DNA from: Paraburkholderia sp. BCC1886
GTDB taxonomy: Bacteria; Pseudomonadota; Gammaproteobacteria; Burkholderiales; Burkholderiaceae
DNA length: 64,000 nt
NCBI RefSeq assembly: GCF_900996245.1
Contig: NZ_CAAJGK010000034.1
Location: 1 to 64,000, forward strand
Reading direction: 5' to 3'
Positions 8,149-17,752 of the stretch are shown one piece after another. Below the pieces are notes generated by a model. That model had not been told where the DNA came from and did no database searches. It saw only the letters and a list, made by a program, of their open reading frames with translations. Positions within the stretch are counted from its first letter, which is position 1. Every line of letters begins with the position of its first letter. The position numbers were made by a program, and so were the translations under genes.

Positions 8149-9000
8149 ATGTTGCTAGAACCCATCCAGTCGACGAATGATGACTTTGGCGCGGTGCTGA
8201 CCGGGCTTGATCTGCGTCAACCGCCCGCAGCGGAAACTTTCGATTTCATCGCCGATGCACTCGCGCGTTACGCGGTGGTCGGCATTCGCCATCAACCGCT
8301 GGAAGACGATCAGCAGATCGACCTGGCCGAGCGCTTTGGTCCGGTGCATCAGTCGATACTCGACGAATCGCGGCGACGTCTGAAAGATCGGCGCTTCAAC
8401 GATGTCGGCAACCTAGACGTCGCCGGCAATCTCAAGTCCGCCGATACGAAAGGCTACGGGGACGCGAATCTGCTGTGGCACACCGACCTGTCGTTCCTGG
8501 CGCGTCCGGCGCGCGTGACGTTGCTGTCGGCCCGCGTGTTGCCGCCGCAACCGCCCGCGACCGAATACGCCGACATGCGGGCAGCGTGGGATGCTCTGCC
8601 GACCACTCGTCAGGCGGAACTGGAATCGTTGCAGGTCGAGCACAGCGTACTCGTGCAGCGCGCGAAATGCGGCTTCAGCAATTTCACCGATGAAGAGCGG
8701 CAGAAAGCGCCGCCGGTGGTGCACCCGCTGGTGCGTCGTCATCCGGTAACGGGCAGACGGTCGCTGTATCTGTCGTCGAGTGCATCGCACATTGTCGGGC
8801 GACCACTCGAAGAAGGCCGCGCGCTGCTGGAAGAACTCACGGCATTCGCTACGCAACCGCGCTTCATGCTGGCCTACCAATGGCAACCTTTCGATCTGTT
8901 GCTCTGGGACGGCAGTTGCACGATGCACCGTGCGACGCCGTTCGAGTCGACAGAGCATCGACGCGAATTGCGTTGGACGGCGGTCGTAGAAGCCGCGTAA
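8149..9000 (+). CDS. TauD/TfdA-family 2-oxoglutarate-dependent dioxygenase
   Basis: Fe(II)/2-oxoglutarate dioxygenase of 283 aa. The ATG at 8149 follows GGGAG. The facial triad is visible as WHTDLSF (His-111, Asp-113) and a distal His-260 in CTMHRATPF. The 2-oxoglutarate-binding Arg lies in HRRELRW near residue 271. Family members hydroxylate and cleave sulfonates, phenoxyacetates or carnitine-like acids; the sequence does not tell which. It is followed by an MFS permease, a porin and an FAH-family hydrolase on the same strand, so it probably belongs to one uptake and degradation unit. Confidence 0.92.
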   Translation: MLLEPIQSTNDDFGAVLTGLDLRQPPAAETFDFIADALARYAVVGIRHQPLEDDQQIDLAERFGPVHQSILDESRRRLKDRRFNDVGNLDVAGNLKSADTKGYGDANLLWHTDLSFLARPARVTLLSARVLPPQPPATEYADMRAAWDALPTTRQAELESLQVEHSVLVQRAKCGFSNFTDEERQKAPPVVHPLVRRHPVTGRRSLYLSSSASHIVGRPLEEGRALLEELTAFATQPRFMLAYQWQPFDLLLWDGSCTMHRATPFESTEHRRELRWTAVVEAA

Positions 9001-9061
9001 CGCCCGCCGAAAGCTCGACAAAAATAAAAACGTGCGCGCCCCATTCTCAGGAGACAAACCC

Positions 9062-10387
9062 ATGACCCTCGCAACCGCGAGCGTAATAGCCGATCCGGTC
9101 GGCGTCGAGAAACGTGCTTACCGGAAGGTGGATTTGCGCATTGCCGCCGTACTGTTCGGCTGCTTCGTGCTGTCTTTTCTCGACCGCGTGAATGTAAGCT
9201 TTGCGCAGCTTCAACTGAAACAGGACATCGGTTTGACGGATAGCCAGTACGGCTTCGCGGTCGGACTGCTGTTCTTCAGCTATGTGCTGTTCGAGGTGCC
9301 GAGCAATCTTCTGCTGGTGCGCATCGGTGCGCGTAAAACGTTGTCGCGCATCATGATCCTGTGGGGACTTGTTTCGACGCTGACGCTGTTCGTGCAGACG
9401 CCCATGCATCTCTATCTCGCGCGTCTTGCACTCGGTGCAGCGGAGGCAGGCTTTTTCCCGGGCGCGCTACTGTTCTTCACGTTCTGGTATCCGGCCAAAC
9501 GGCGCGCGCAGGTCATCGGTTTATTCGCGCTGGCGGTGCCGGTTTCCGGGTTCCTCGGCGGACCGCTGTCCGGCTGGATTCTGCATGCGATGAACGGCGT
9601 CGGCGGATTGCGTGCGTGGCAGTGGCTGTTCCTCATCGAAGGTTTGCCCTCGGTAGTCGCCGGCGTGTTGCTGTACTTCTTTTTGACGGAACGTCCGGCC
9701 GACGCGCACTGGTTGAGTAGCGAAGAAAAGAACGTGATTCTCTCGGCCCTGACGGAAGAGAAGCTCGCCAAAGGCGACTCGCCTTCATCACACCACTTCG
9801 GCGCCGCATTGAAGACACCGCGTCTGTATATCGCGGCCATGGTGTACACAGCCGTTCCGTGGATTGCGAACGTCATCACCTATTGGAGCCCCGGCATCCT
9901 GAAGCAGGCTGGCGCGGCGAATCTGCTGAACGTCGGTCTGCTGTCGATGGTGCCTTATGTAATCGGTGCAATCGGCATGCTGTTGATCTGCCGCAGTTCG
10001 GACAAGCACCTCGAACGACGCTGGCATTGGGCGGCATCCGGCACGCTCGCGGCACTCTCGCTGATCGGCCTGACGTTCTCGATGCATAGCCTCGTACTGA
10101 CGCTCGTGGCAATTTCTCTGGTGACGATCGGGTACCTCGGCATCGCGGCCTTGTTCTTTACGATTCCGCTCGCGTATCTGTCGGGGTCGGCGGCGGCTGG
10201 TGGCCTTGCATTGATCAGCGCACTCGGTCAACTAGCCGGCTCGCTTGCACCGATGACCATCGGTCATATCAAGCAGACCAGCGGCAGCATTACCGGCGGC
10301 CTCTACGTGGTCGCTGCGGTGGTGATGGCGGCGGTCCTCATCGTGCTGTTCCTGATTCCCGCGCACTCGTTACGTGAAAAGCGTTAG
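9062..10387 (+). CDS. MFS permease, anion:cation symporter type
   Basis: Twelve-helix major facilitator permease of 441 aa. I chose the ATG at 9062 because AGGAG (9049-9053) lies just upstream; the frame could open at 9032 but would add a non-hydrophobic leader. Family marks are FLDRVNVSFAQ in helix 1, the YVLFEVPSNLLLVRIGARK loop and LGAAEAGFFPG in helix 4, all typical of the ACS subfamily (4-hydroxyphenylacetate, tartrate and galactonate permeases). It probably imports the organic acid handled by the neighbouring dioxygenase and hydrolases. The porin gene starts 79 bp downstream. Confidence 0.93.
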   Translation: MTLATASVIADPVGVEKRAYRKVDLRIAAVLFGCFVLSFLDRVNVSFAQLQLKQDIGLTDSQYGFAVGLLFFSYVLFEVPSNLLLVRIGARKTLSRIMILWGLVSTLTLFVQTPMHLYLARLALGAAEAGFFPGALLFFTFWYPAKRRAQVIGLFALAVPVSGFLGGPLSGWILHAMNGVGGLRAWQWLFLIEGLPSVVAGVLLYFFLTERPADAHWLSSEEKNVILSALTEEKLAKGDSPSSHHFGAALKTPRLYIAAMVYTAVPWIANVITYWSPGILKQAGAANLLNVGLLSMVPYVIGAIGMLLICRSSDKHLERRWHWAASGTLAALSLIGLTFSMHSLVLTLVAISLVTIGYLGIAALFFTIPLAYLSGSAAAGGLALISALGQLAGSLAPMTIGHIKQTSGSITGGLYVVAAVVMAAVLIVLFLIPAHSLREKR

Positions 10388-10466
10388 AGCGCGTCGTCCC
10401 ACCGTTCACCTTTAAACCACGCGCGGCCGCGCACAGAAAGCGGCCCGCCAACCAGCAGGAGACAAC

Positions 10467-11678
10467 GTGAAAAGAACCCACAGCCTGGGCGCGCTAGCGC
10501 TCGGGGCGGTCGTCGCACACGCGGCGCATGCAGAATCGAATGTCACGCTTTACGGTTTGATCGACACGGGCATTACGTGGTCGAGCAATCAGCACGGCAG
10601 CCAGAACGTCGAAATGACATCGGGCAAGCTCTCCGGCACGCGTTGGGGTATTCGCGCGACCGAAGATCTCGGCGGCGGACTCAAAACCCTCGCGGTGCTC
10701 GAAGACGGCTTCAACTCGGCGAGCGGCGCCACGTTGCAGAACGGCCGCATGTTCGGCCGTCAAGCGTATGTGGGACTCTCTCAGGACCGCTACGGCACGC
10801 TGCTGCTGGGCCGGCAGTACACGCCGCTCGCGCTCTACGGCGGCTTTCTTACGTCGGCGCTGCGCTGGGGCACGTCGCTGATGGTGCATCCGCTCGATCT
10901 CGATCTGCTCGGCGGCACGACGCGCTTCAACAACGCAATCGATTACGAAAGCCCGAACTACGGTGGCGTGACCTACAAGCTGCAATACGCATTCAGCAAT
11001 CAGGCGAGCGGTCAGGCCGGCGCGGGCATTTCCAACAACCGTGAGTGGGGCGGTGCGATCCGTTATGTCGGTAATGGCCTGACGCTGGCCGCGGGCTATA
11101 CCGACATCGACTCGCCCGACAGCACGACGAACACGAACGGCGCCGTAGTAGGCGACTATCAGTCGGGACTGCCGCTGTGGGTCCGGCAAGTGGACACCAC
11201 CTTCTCGGGTAACCCGGCTTCCGCGGCGACGCTTGCGATCGGCGAACAGAAAACGGGCATGCTCGCGAGTCTCTATACGGTCGGCAAATGGAGCATCGGC
11301 GCGGTGCTGTCGCGCACGCTGCTCAATCACAACACGATGACGAAAGCGAGCACCGCCGCATTGAACGGTGCCGGCAGTCTTACGCTGAATGTCGCCGAGT
11401 TCAATCTGGCTTATCAGGCGACGCCTTCTAATACGACGGGCCTGATGGTGACGTATTCGAACGGCAAGTTTGCGAGCGGCACGTCGAATACGGCGCCGCA
11501 CTGGTGGCAATTCGGCATCGGCAACGACTACTTCCTGTCCAAGCGCACCGATATCTACGTTGCGGCGGCCTGCGAGATCGGCTCGGGTCGCGACGCAATT
11601 GCGCAGATCACGCTGAATGCGCCGTCGTCGACGCGCAACGAGGTCGGAGTCAGCGCTGGCATCCGCCATCGCTTCTAG
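10467..11678 (+). CDS. Burkholderiaceae-type general porin (OmpC/Gram-negative porin family)
   Basis: Outer-membrane trimeric 16-stranded porin, 403 aa. A GTG start at 10467 follows CAGGAG. A signal peptide (MKRTHSLGALALGAVVAHAAHA) precedes the mature start ESNVTLYGLIDTGITW, a hallmark of Burkholderia/Paraburkholderia porins. RQAYVGLSQDRYGTLLLGRQYTPL is the usual strand pair before the constriction loop. The protein ends in a C-terminal Phe (GVSAGIRHRF), the sorting signal for BAM. Lying between an MFS permease and a hydrolase, it is probably a substrate-induced channel. Confidence 0.95.
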   Translation: MKRTHSLGALALGAVVAHAAHAESNVTLYGLIDTGITWSSNQHGSQNVEMTSGKLSGTRWGIRATEDLGGGLKTLAVLEDGFNSASGATLQNGRMFGRQAYVGLSQDRYGTLLLGRQYTPLALYGGFLTSALRWGTSLMVHPLDLDLLGGTTRFNNAIDYESPNYGGVTYKLQYAFSNQASGQAGAGISNNREWGGAIRYVGNGLTLAAGYTDIDSPDSTTNTNGAVVGDYQSGLPLWVRQVDTTFSGNPASAATLAIGEQKTGMLASLYTVGKWSIGAVLSRTLLNHNTMTKASTAALNGAGSLTLNVAEFNLAYQATPSNTTGLMVTYSNGKFASGTSNTAPHWWQFGIGNDYFLSKRTDIYVAAACEIGSGRDAIAQITLNAPSSTRNEVGVSAGIRHRF

Positions 11679-11692
11679 AAGGAATACGGGGA

Positions 11693-12574
11693 ATGAAACT
11701 ACTGGCCTACCAACACGAGGGGCGCCCCGGTTGGGGCGCGCTAATCGAATCGGCCGCAGGCATTGCACACGTGTCGGACGGCATCGCGGCAACGGGCGGA
11801 TGTTATCGAAGCATCGACGAGGTACTCACCGCCGGAGCGTTGCAGGAAGTCCGTGCGCTGCTGGCAAACGCTGAGTCCGCTGCGTCAAAATTAACGACAT
11901 GGCCACTTGCAGACGTCACGCTGCAATTGCCGCTGCAACCCGGCAAGCTATTGGCGGTCGGCGGAAACTATGGCGCGCACGCACAGGAAATCGGCATGGC
12001 GACTCCGCAAGCGCCGGTGTTTTTCAGCCGTTTCGCCGATTCGCTGGTTGCGCCCGACGCTGCTCTCATCAAACCGCGTCTGTCGCGACAACTCGACTTC
12101 GAAGGCGAGCTTGCAGTGGTGATCGGACGCGCGGGGCGCCACATCCGCGAACACGACGCGTTGAATCACGTCGCCGGCTACACCTGTTTCAACGATGGCA
12201 GCGTGCGCGATTATCAGAAAGAGTCGATTACCGCCGGCAAGAACTTCTTCGCGACGGGGTCGCTCGGTCCGTGGATCGTCACCGCGGAGGAGTTCGGCGA
12301 TCCGTCGCGCGCGATGCTCACCACACGCCTGAATAGTCGCGAGATGCAGCGCGCGACAGTGAGCGATCTGATTCACTCCGTGGCCGCTTTGATCGCCTAT
12401 GCGTCGTCGTTTACGCCCTTGGCGCCTGGCGATGTGATCGCAACCGGCACGCCCGCCGGCATCGGCTCGCGCCGGTCGCCGCCGGTGTGGATGCAGGCAG
12501 GCGACCGGATCGAAGTCGAGATATCCGGCATTGGCGTGTTGCGCAATACCGTGGTGGAGGAAGCAACGTGGTAG
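11693..12574 (+). CDS. Fumarylacetoacetate hydrolase (FAH) family protein
   Basis: Metal-dependent C-C hydrolase/decarboxylase family, 293 aa. I chose the ATG at 11693, 15 bp after the porin stop with GGGG upstream. The longer open frame back to 11504 lies inside the porin gene. The catalytic domain carries VGGNYGAHAQEIG, then the metal-binding FEGELAVVIGR and YTCFNDGSVRDYQ, and ends with ATGTPAGIGSRRSPPVWMQAGD, all FAH signatures. Such enzymes cleave 2,4-diketo acids or decarboxylate 2-oxo-hept-3-enedioates late in catabolic routes. It is probably in one unit with the porin; the substrate is unknown. Confidence 0.93.
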   Translation: MKLLAYQHEGRPGWGALIESAAGIAHVSDGIAATGGCYRSIDEVLTAGALQEVRALLANAESAASKLTTWPLADVTLQLPLQPGKLLAVGGNYGAHAQEIGMATPQAPVFFSRFADSLVAPDAALIKPRLSRQLDFEGELAVVIGRAGRHIREHDALNHVAGYTCFNDGSVRDYQKESITAGKNFFATGSLGPWIVTAEEFGDPSRAMLTTRLNSREMQRATVSDLIHSVAALIAYASSFTPLAPGDVIATGTPAGIGSRRSPPVWMQAGDRIEVEISGIGVLRNTVVEEATW

Positions 12575-12583
12575 CGGTCCCGC

Positions 12584-13498
12584 TTAATCGACGCTAGTGC
12601 CCCGTACCCGTCGGTCGTAGTCGATGATCCGCTCGACCGCATGCCGGATGATCGACTGGCGCTCGTCCGTGCGATACACCAGCGTGAGATCGTAGCGCTC
12701 CGATGGGAGCTCGGGCGACACCGGCACCACCTTGCCGGCATCGAGCGAGCCCTGCGCGAGCGCGGTCGCGACGAGGCCGATGCCGCCGGTCGCCTCGATC
12801 ATCTGCAGCATGCCCGCCATATTGCTGCAGGTGTTGACGTTATCCAGCGTCGCGCCATGCTGCTTCAACGTTTCCAGCGAGCGGGGAAAGAACTCCGAAG
12901 GTCGCGACACGAACCACAGCGGTGCGCCCGCCAGCAATTCCGCCACGCTCTTCCTGCGGCCTTCGGTCTGCGTTTCCACCGATGCCGCCATCAACCATTG
13001 CAAGGCCGCCGGTGCGAGCGGCACGGCGGAAAACAGCGGATGCTCGACCCGTCCCGCGACCACGGCCAGATCGAGCTTGCCGCTCTCGAGTTTGTGCAGC
13101 ATGTTCATGCTCAGGTCGGTGTCGATTTCGTACTGAACCTGCGGCATGTCTTCACGCAAAGCCGCGAGTACGTCGCCGAACCATGTCATCGTGACGATGC
13201 CGATACCAAGGCGCAACGTGCCGCGCGCCGATGCGGTTTCCGCATGCGTCGACACGGCCTCTTCGAGTTGCTGCACGAGCGGTTCGACCCGTTCGATGAA
13301 CTGTCGGCCTTCTTCGGTCAATTCCATATTGCGGCCACGGCGCCGGAAGAACTGGATGCCGAGCGATTGCTCGAGTTCGCGCACGCGTCCCGTGACCGTC
13401 GGTTGTGACGCATTGAGCCGTTCCGCAGCGGCGGAAAACGTCCCCATGCGCGCAATACAGCAAACGGTTTCGAGGTTGGTGAGATTGAGACGGCTCAT
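12584..13498 (-). CDS. LysR-family transcriptional regulator
   Basis: 304 aa regulator. An N-terminal winged HTH (LTNLETVCCIARMGTFSAAAERLNASQPTVTGRVRELEQSLG) precedes a two-lobed effector-binding domain. It stands head to head with the MmgE/PrpD gene at 13617 (118 bp apart) and tail to tail with the FAH gene, 9 bp apart. It may therefore control either the PrpD-like gene or the permease/porin set. No LysR box could be fixed in the gap with confidence. Confidence 0.93.
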   Translation of the reverse strand: MSRLNLTNLETVCCIARMGTFSAAAERLNASQPTVTGRVRELEQSLGIQFFRRRGRNMELTEEGRQFIERVEPLVQQLEEAVSTHAETASARGTLRLGIGIVTMTWFGDVLAALREDMPQVQYEIDTDLSMNMLHKLESGKLDLAVVAGRVEHPLFSAVPLAPAALQWLMAASVETQTEGRRKSVAELLAGAPLWFVSRPSEFFPRSLETLKQHGATLDNVNTCSNMAGMLQMIEATGGIGLVATALAQGSLDAGKVVPVSPELPSERYDLTLVYRTDERQSIIRHAVERIIDYDRRVRGTSVD

Positions 13499-13616
13499 GA
13501 GCGGATCGGGATTGCCGCGTGGCTAGCGACTATTGATTCAGACGATCGAACCATATTGGAATTTCCGTCTTTTTTGAATCCGCGCTTCTACGTAGACTGC
13601 CGCACACAAGGAGACA

Positions 13617-14999
13617 ATGCGGATGACAACGACTTACGTGGAGCGACTCGGTGCTTTTGTCGCGCGGCTGCAAAGCGAGACTTTATCGAGCGAAGTGATC
13701 GAGCGGATTCGCTCGTGTCTGCTGTTCAATATCACGGTGGCGCTCGCGGCGCCTGTCGATAGCGACGATCGTCGCGCAATCGAAGCGACGCATGCGAGTC
13801 CTGGTGAGGCCACTTGCTGGCGCTCGGGAAAAAAATACACAGCAGCCGATGCCGCGTTTCGCAACGCCGCGCTCATCTGCGCGCGCGGTCAGAACGATAC
13901 GCACGCGGTATTGAATGGCCACATTGGCTGCGCAACGATTCCTGCTGTTCTGGCCGTGGCGCAGGAAGAAAATGCACGGGCTTCGGATATCAGCGCAGCG
14001 CTTGCGGCAGCGTATGAAGTCGCGCCATTGATCGCAAGAGACGCCGCGATGGCAAGCGGCGCACGCGGCTTTCGCGGGACGTCGGTGTATGCCGTGTTCG
14101 CGGCGGCCGCCGGCGCAGCACGCGTGCTACGGCTGAACGAACAGCAGACTGCATCGGCGCTCGCCATCGCCGCCAACTTTGCCGGTGGCCTCATGCAATG
14201 CTGGGCCGAGGGCACCACGGAATGGCTCGTGCAGATCGGTCACGCGAGCCGCGCCGGCGTGATATCCGCGCGGCTCGCCGAAGCCGGCATGCGCGGCGCT
14301 TCGCTGGCGCTCGAAGGACCGAATGGGTTTTATCGTGCATTCGCCGGCAATGTGCCGCAGTGGACGTGGGATGGTGTGACGCCCAACGCGATACTCGGCG
14401 TCACCTTCAAGCCTTTTCCCGGTTGCACGATCAACCAGTTGCCGGTGAAGACGTTGCTCGATTTCGCCGCGCGCGAGCAATTCGGTGCGGCGGATGTCGA
14501 GGCCATGACGCTCGCGCTCAATCCGGCTTATGCGCGCTATCCGGGTGTCGACCGGCACGGCCCGTTCGACACGAGTACGAGTGCGATCATGAGTGCGCCG
14601 TTCATGTTGCAGATCGCGCTGGAAAACAGCGTCATCCGTATGGCGGATTTCGAACCGGGCTATGTCGAGCCCGAGCTTCATGTACGCAGCCGACGCATTC
14701 GCGTGATAGAAGACCCGGCATTACCGCCGTTCTATTGCCATATCGAAGTCGTGCTGCGGGATGGGCGCGTGTTGCATGCAGCGTCGGCATCACCGGATTC
14801 GCTGACGTACACGTGGCACGAAACGCTGCGTCTCACGCAGGCACTGACATCGGAGTGGCCGCACAGCGACAGCCGTGAAGCACACGACGCGTTGTGCAAG
14901 AGCATCGAACGGCTTTGCGCGTCGAAGGCCGCAGTCACCGCCCGCGCTTTTTTCGAGCAACCGGCATTTCAACCGCGCTCTGCGTCTGCGCCTGAATAA
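13617..14999 (+). CDS. MmgE/PrpD family protein
   Basis: 460 aa protein of the 2-methylcitrate dehydratase/immune-responsive-gene-1 superfamily. The ATG at 13617 follows AAGGAG; a second ATG lies two codons later. Family marks are the substrate-like segment ARGQNDTHAVLNGHIGCATIPAVLA in the helical domain, FRGTSVYAVFAAAAGAARVL, and GVTFKPFPGCTINQLPVKTLLD in the lid domain. Members dehydrate 2-methylcitrate, decarboxylate cis-aconitate or act on other tricarboxylates. No prp genes accompany it, so a propionate role is not supported. It is divergent from LysR and its last 65 bp overlap a second, convergent LysR gene. Confidence 0.9.
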   Translation: MRMTTTYVERLGAFVARLQSETLSSEVIERIRSCLLFNITVALAAPVDSDDRRAIEATHASPGEATCWRSGKKYTAADAAFRNAALICARGQNDTHAVLNGHIGCATIPAVLAVAQEENARASDISAALAAAYEVAPLIARDAAMASGARGFRGTSVYAVFAAAAGAARVLRLNEQQTASALAIAANFAGGLMQCWAEGTTEWLVQIGHASRAGVISARLAEAGMRGASLALEGPNGFYRAFAGNVPQWTWDGVTPNAILGVTFKPFPGCTINQLPVKTLLDFAAREQFGAADVEAMTLALNPAYARYPGVDRHGPFDTSTSAIMSAPFMLQIALENSVIRMADFEPGYVEPELHVRSRRIRVIEDPALPPFYCHIEVVLRDGRVLHAASASPDSLTYTWHETLRLTQALTSEWPHSDSREAHDALCKSIERLCASKAAVTARAFFEQPAFQPRSASAPE

Positions 15000-15885
15000 T
15001 CTGGATGAACCGTTGTGTCGCGGGCGATAGATAAGCGTCGGTCCGGTGCACCACGCCGAAGTTTCGCGCCATCGTAATGTCGGGGTTGAATACCTCGACG
15101 AGACCCGGCGCGAAGCGCCCCTCATCCAGATTGCGGCGCGAGATAAAACTCAGCAACCCGGTTTCCGCGATCAATCGCGGCACCGCGATAATCGAGCTGG
15201 TCATCACGGCCGCGCGCGGCGCCGGCAAACCGCGCGACGCAAATACCCGTTCGAGCCACTGCCGCGTCGCCACCGATCGCGCGGGCAACACCCAGCCGTA
15301 ATCGCACAATGCCTCCAGCGACACCTGCTTGCCCGCGAGCGGATGATTCGCACTCACCGCGACCACCACGTGGTCTTCGGAAATGGGAATCTCGACGAGT
15401 TCTTCGTCGCGCCCACCGGACGGATTCCCCAGCGGTCCGACCACCACGTCGAGCTGGCGGCTGCGCAGCGACTCGTGCAACACATCGTTCATGCCGATCT
15501 GCAGATCGATCACGACGTCGGGCGCTTCCTGCTGCAACACGCGGCACGCCGTCGGCATGATGAACTCGGCGACCGTGGCGGCCGCCCCGACTCGCACCAG
15601 ACCTCCAAGCCCCTTGCCCAGCGAAGAGATCTGCCGCTGCGTCTCGTCGAGCATGCGCTCGACCAGCAGCGAGCGTTCGTAGAGCAACTGCCCGGCATCG
15701 GTGAGCCGGATGCCGCGCCCGCTGCGCTCGAACAGATCGGCGCCATAGGTCTCTTCGAGCCGGTCGATGCACTTCGACAACGCCGGCTGCGTGATATGTA
15801 ACGCCTGCGACGCGCGTCCGATATGCCCCAATTCCGCGACCTTTGCGAAGTAGAGAAGGTCGCGCACCTGCAGATTCATCGCCAT
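14935..15885 (-). CDS. LysR-family transcriptional regulator
   Basis: 316 aa. An N-terminal HTH (VRDLLYFAKVAELGHIGRASQALHITQPALSKCIDRLEE) and a C-terminal inducer-binding domain are evident. It is divergent from the 2-hydroxyacid dehydrogenase operon beginning at 16014 (128 bp), the usual arrangement for a LysR activator and its target. The gene tail (KKRGR) overlaps the PrpD-like gene by 65 bp in the opposite direction. The inducer is unknown and may be a pathway hydroxyacid. Confidence 0.93.
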   Translation of the reverse strand: MAMNLQVRDLLYFAKVAELGHIGRASQALHITQPALSKCIDRLEETYGADLFERSGRGIRLTDAGQLLYERSLLVERMLDETQRQISSLGKGLGGLVRVGAAATVAEFIMPTACRVLQQEAPDVVIDLQIGMNDVLHESLRSRQLDVVVGPLGNPSGGRDEELVEIPISEDHVVVAVSANHPLAGKQVSLEALCDYGWVLPARSVATRQWLERVFASRGLPAPRAAVMTSSIIAVPRLIAETGLLSFISRRNLDEGRFAPGLVEVFNPDITMARNFGVVHRTDAYLSPATQRFIQIIQAQTQSAVEMPVARKKRGR

Positions 15886-16013
15886 GAGCCGGGTTTTCCT
15901 ACTGATCCGAAAGTGGACGAATCATAACTCGCAGGAATGGAAACATGAAAAATTGAAAATGGACATTATGGGTCGGAGTGTCAACAATAGACGCAAACAG
16001 CAAAGGAGACGTC

Positions 16014-17015
16014 ATGTCTTATCGGATTCTCGTCACGGCCCCGAAGCTCGCCGCAGCCGGGCAGCGTGCGCTGGCCGACGCGAACTGCGAGGTCACGTAT
16101 ATCCGCCATGCGCAGGACGCCGCCGAGGTCGAGCTGATTCTGACCACGCAGCCGATCGACGCCGTCATCTCCCGCACGGTCGAACTGTCCGCCGCTGCAA
16201 TCGCGGGTTGCCCGACGTTGAAAGTCATCTGCAAGCACGGCGTGGGCGTCACCAATATCGACGTCGATGCAGCCAGCCGCGCTGGCATTCCCGTCTTCAC
16301 CACACCGGGCACCAACACCCATTCCGTTGCCGAACTGGCGATCGGTCTGATGCTGAGCGCCGCCCGCAAAATTCGTTTCTTCGACAGCGAATTGCGCGCC
16401 GCGCGCTGGACCCGCACCGGCGACGGCATTCAACTGAATGGACGCACGCTCGGCCTCGTCGGTTACGGTCAGATCGGCCGCCATGTCGCGACGATTGCGC
16501 ACGCGCTCGGCATGCGGGTCCATGCGTTCGATCCCGCGTTGAAGCAGGCCGACCTGCAGCCGTTCGTGAAGGCCGAAGCGTCGCTGCAAGATCTTTATGC
16601 ACGCGCCGATGTGCTCAGCCTGCACTGTCCCGTGAACGCACACACGCGCGGCATGATCGACGCGCAGGCCATCGCGTCGCTACCGGATCGCGCGATCGTC
16701 ATCAACACGGCGCGCGGCGAACTGATCGACGAAGCGGCGCTGGTGGCCGCGCTGCAAAGCGGCAAGCTGGCCGCGGCCGGACTCGATACCTTCGCGCACG
16801 AACCGCTCGGTCACGACGATCCGTTGCTGACGCTGCCCAATGTCGTGTTGACGCCGCACGTCGGCGGCTCGACGCCCGACGCGCTCGATGCGGTGTCGGT
16901 GTCGGCGGTCGCGACCTGCCTGCGCTATCTGCGTGGTGAAGCGCTACGCGAGACAGATACGGCCGGTTGCGTGAATCCCTCCGTTCTTCTCTCTGACAAA
17001 AAGGTCATGGCATGA
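16014..17015 (+). CDS. D-isomer-specific 2-hydroxyacid dehydrogenase (NAD-dependent)
   Basis: Cytoplasmic oxidoreductase of 333 aa, like hydroxypyruvate or phosphoglycerate dehydrogenases. I chose the ATG at 16014 because AAGGAG lies 5 bp upstream; the frame opens at 15978 but without a ribosome site. The Rossmann motif is GLVGYGQIGR (about residues 147-156). The catalytic Arg is in INTARGELID, the Glu in LDTFAHEPLG and the His in LTPHVGGSTPDA. The next gene starts inside its stop codon (ATGA overlap), so the products are translationally coupled. It probably interconverts a 2-oxoacid and 2-hydroxyacid in the pathway of this operon. Confidence 0.93.
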   Translation: MSYRILVTAPKLAAAGQRALADANCEVTYIRHAQDAAEVELILTTQPIDAVISRTVELSAAAIAGCPTLKVICKHGVGVTNIDVDAASRAGIPVFTTPGTNTHSVAELAIGLMLSAARKIRFFDSELRAARWTRTGDGIQLNGRTLGLVGYGQIGRHVATIAHALGMRVHAFDPALKQADLQPFVKAEASLQDLYARADVLSLHCPVNAHTRGMIDAQAIASLPDRAIVINTARGELIDEAALVAALQSGKLAAAGLDTFAHEPLGHDDPLLTLPNVVLTPHVGGSTPDALDAVSVSAVATCLRYLRGEALRETDTAGCVNPSVLLSDKKVMA

Positions 17016-17713
17016 GCGCTACTCAGAATCGGGCCGGCTGGCCCGCAGGATTTTTCGTCGGCCAACGTGTTTCGGTGCCGAGCGCCGCGCAGGTGGAAGC
17101 ATTCCGCAAAGTGCCGGTCGCGCATGCGGGCGATTGCATGGGCCGCAGCACCGGCGCCACGGGTCTCGTCGCGTATCACAACTCGCTGTCGCTGACGATG
17201 TGCGGCCCGGCGATTACCGTGCGCGTGCGTCCGGGCGACAACATGATGATCCACAAGGCGATCGAGATCGCGCAACCGGGCGACGTGATCGTCATCGACG
17301 GTGGCGGCGACCTGACCCAGGCGCTGATCGGCGGCTTGATGCGGACCTCGGCGCTGACGAAGAAGATCGGCGGCTTCGTGGTCGACGGCGCGGTGCGCGA
17401 TCTGGCCGAATGGGCCGAAGGCGTGATCCCCGTGTATGCACGCGGTCATACGTTTCGTGGCCCGAGCAAGGAAGGCCCCGGTGAAGTGAACGTGCCGATC
17501 GCCTGCTCGGGCATGGTCGTCAATCCCGGCGATCTGATTCTCGGCGATGCCGACGGCGTGATCGCCGTGCCGGTCGATCAGCTCGACGCGTTGCTGCCGC
17601 TGGTGCTCGCGCATGCCGACAAGGAAGACGGTATTCGCGCGACCAATCGTGCCGGAACGGCCGACCCGGAGCGTTTCAACGCGCTGCTGCGCAAGAAAGG
17701 CTGCCCGGTCTGA
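17012..17713 (+). CDS. RraA-family protein (HMG/CHA aldolase-like)
   Basis: 233 aa. The family core is VPVAHAGDCMGRSTG, GPAITVRVRPGDNMMIHKAIEIAQPGDVIVIDGGGD, then GGFVVDGAVRDLAEW, typical of RraA-like proteins. Those without RNase E-regulator context often act as 4-hydroxy-4-methyl-2-oxoglutarate or oxaloacetate-type aldolases/decarboxylases. The VDGAVRD segment holds the Arg and Asp used for substrate and metal. The 4-bp overlap with the dehydrogenase gene argues for a metabolic role rather than RNase E control. Confidence 0.88.
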   Translation: MSATQNRAGWPAGFFVGQRVSVPSAAQVEAFRKVPVAHAGDCMGRSTGATGLVAYHNSLSLTMCGPAITVRVRPGDNMMIHKAIEIAQPGDVIVIDGGGDLTQALIGGLMRTSALTKKIGGFVVDGAVRDLAEWAEGVIPVYARGHTFRGPSKEGPGEVNVPIACSGMVVNPGDLILGDADGVIAVPVDQLDALLPLVLAHADKEDGIRATNRAGTADPERFNALLRKKGCPV

Positions 17714-17752
17714 CGCACGATGCCGTCTGCGAGGCGGCCAGTATCGCGCCCG

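Noticed and set aside
10494-11792. 432-codon minus-strand frame opposite the porin gene
   Set aside because: Arg/Ala-rich shadow of high-GC third positions; the porin on the plus strand is unmistakable.
13617-14999. Propionate (methylcitrate) pathway role for the MmgE/PrpD gene
   Set aside because: No prpB, prpC or acnD partner is present in the window.
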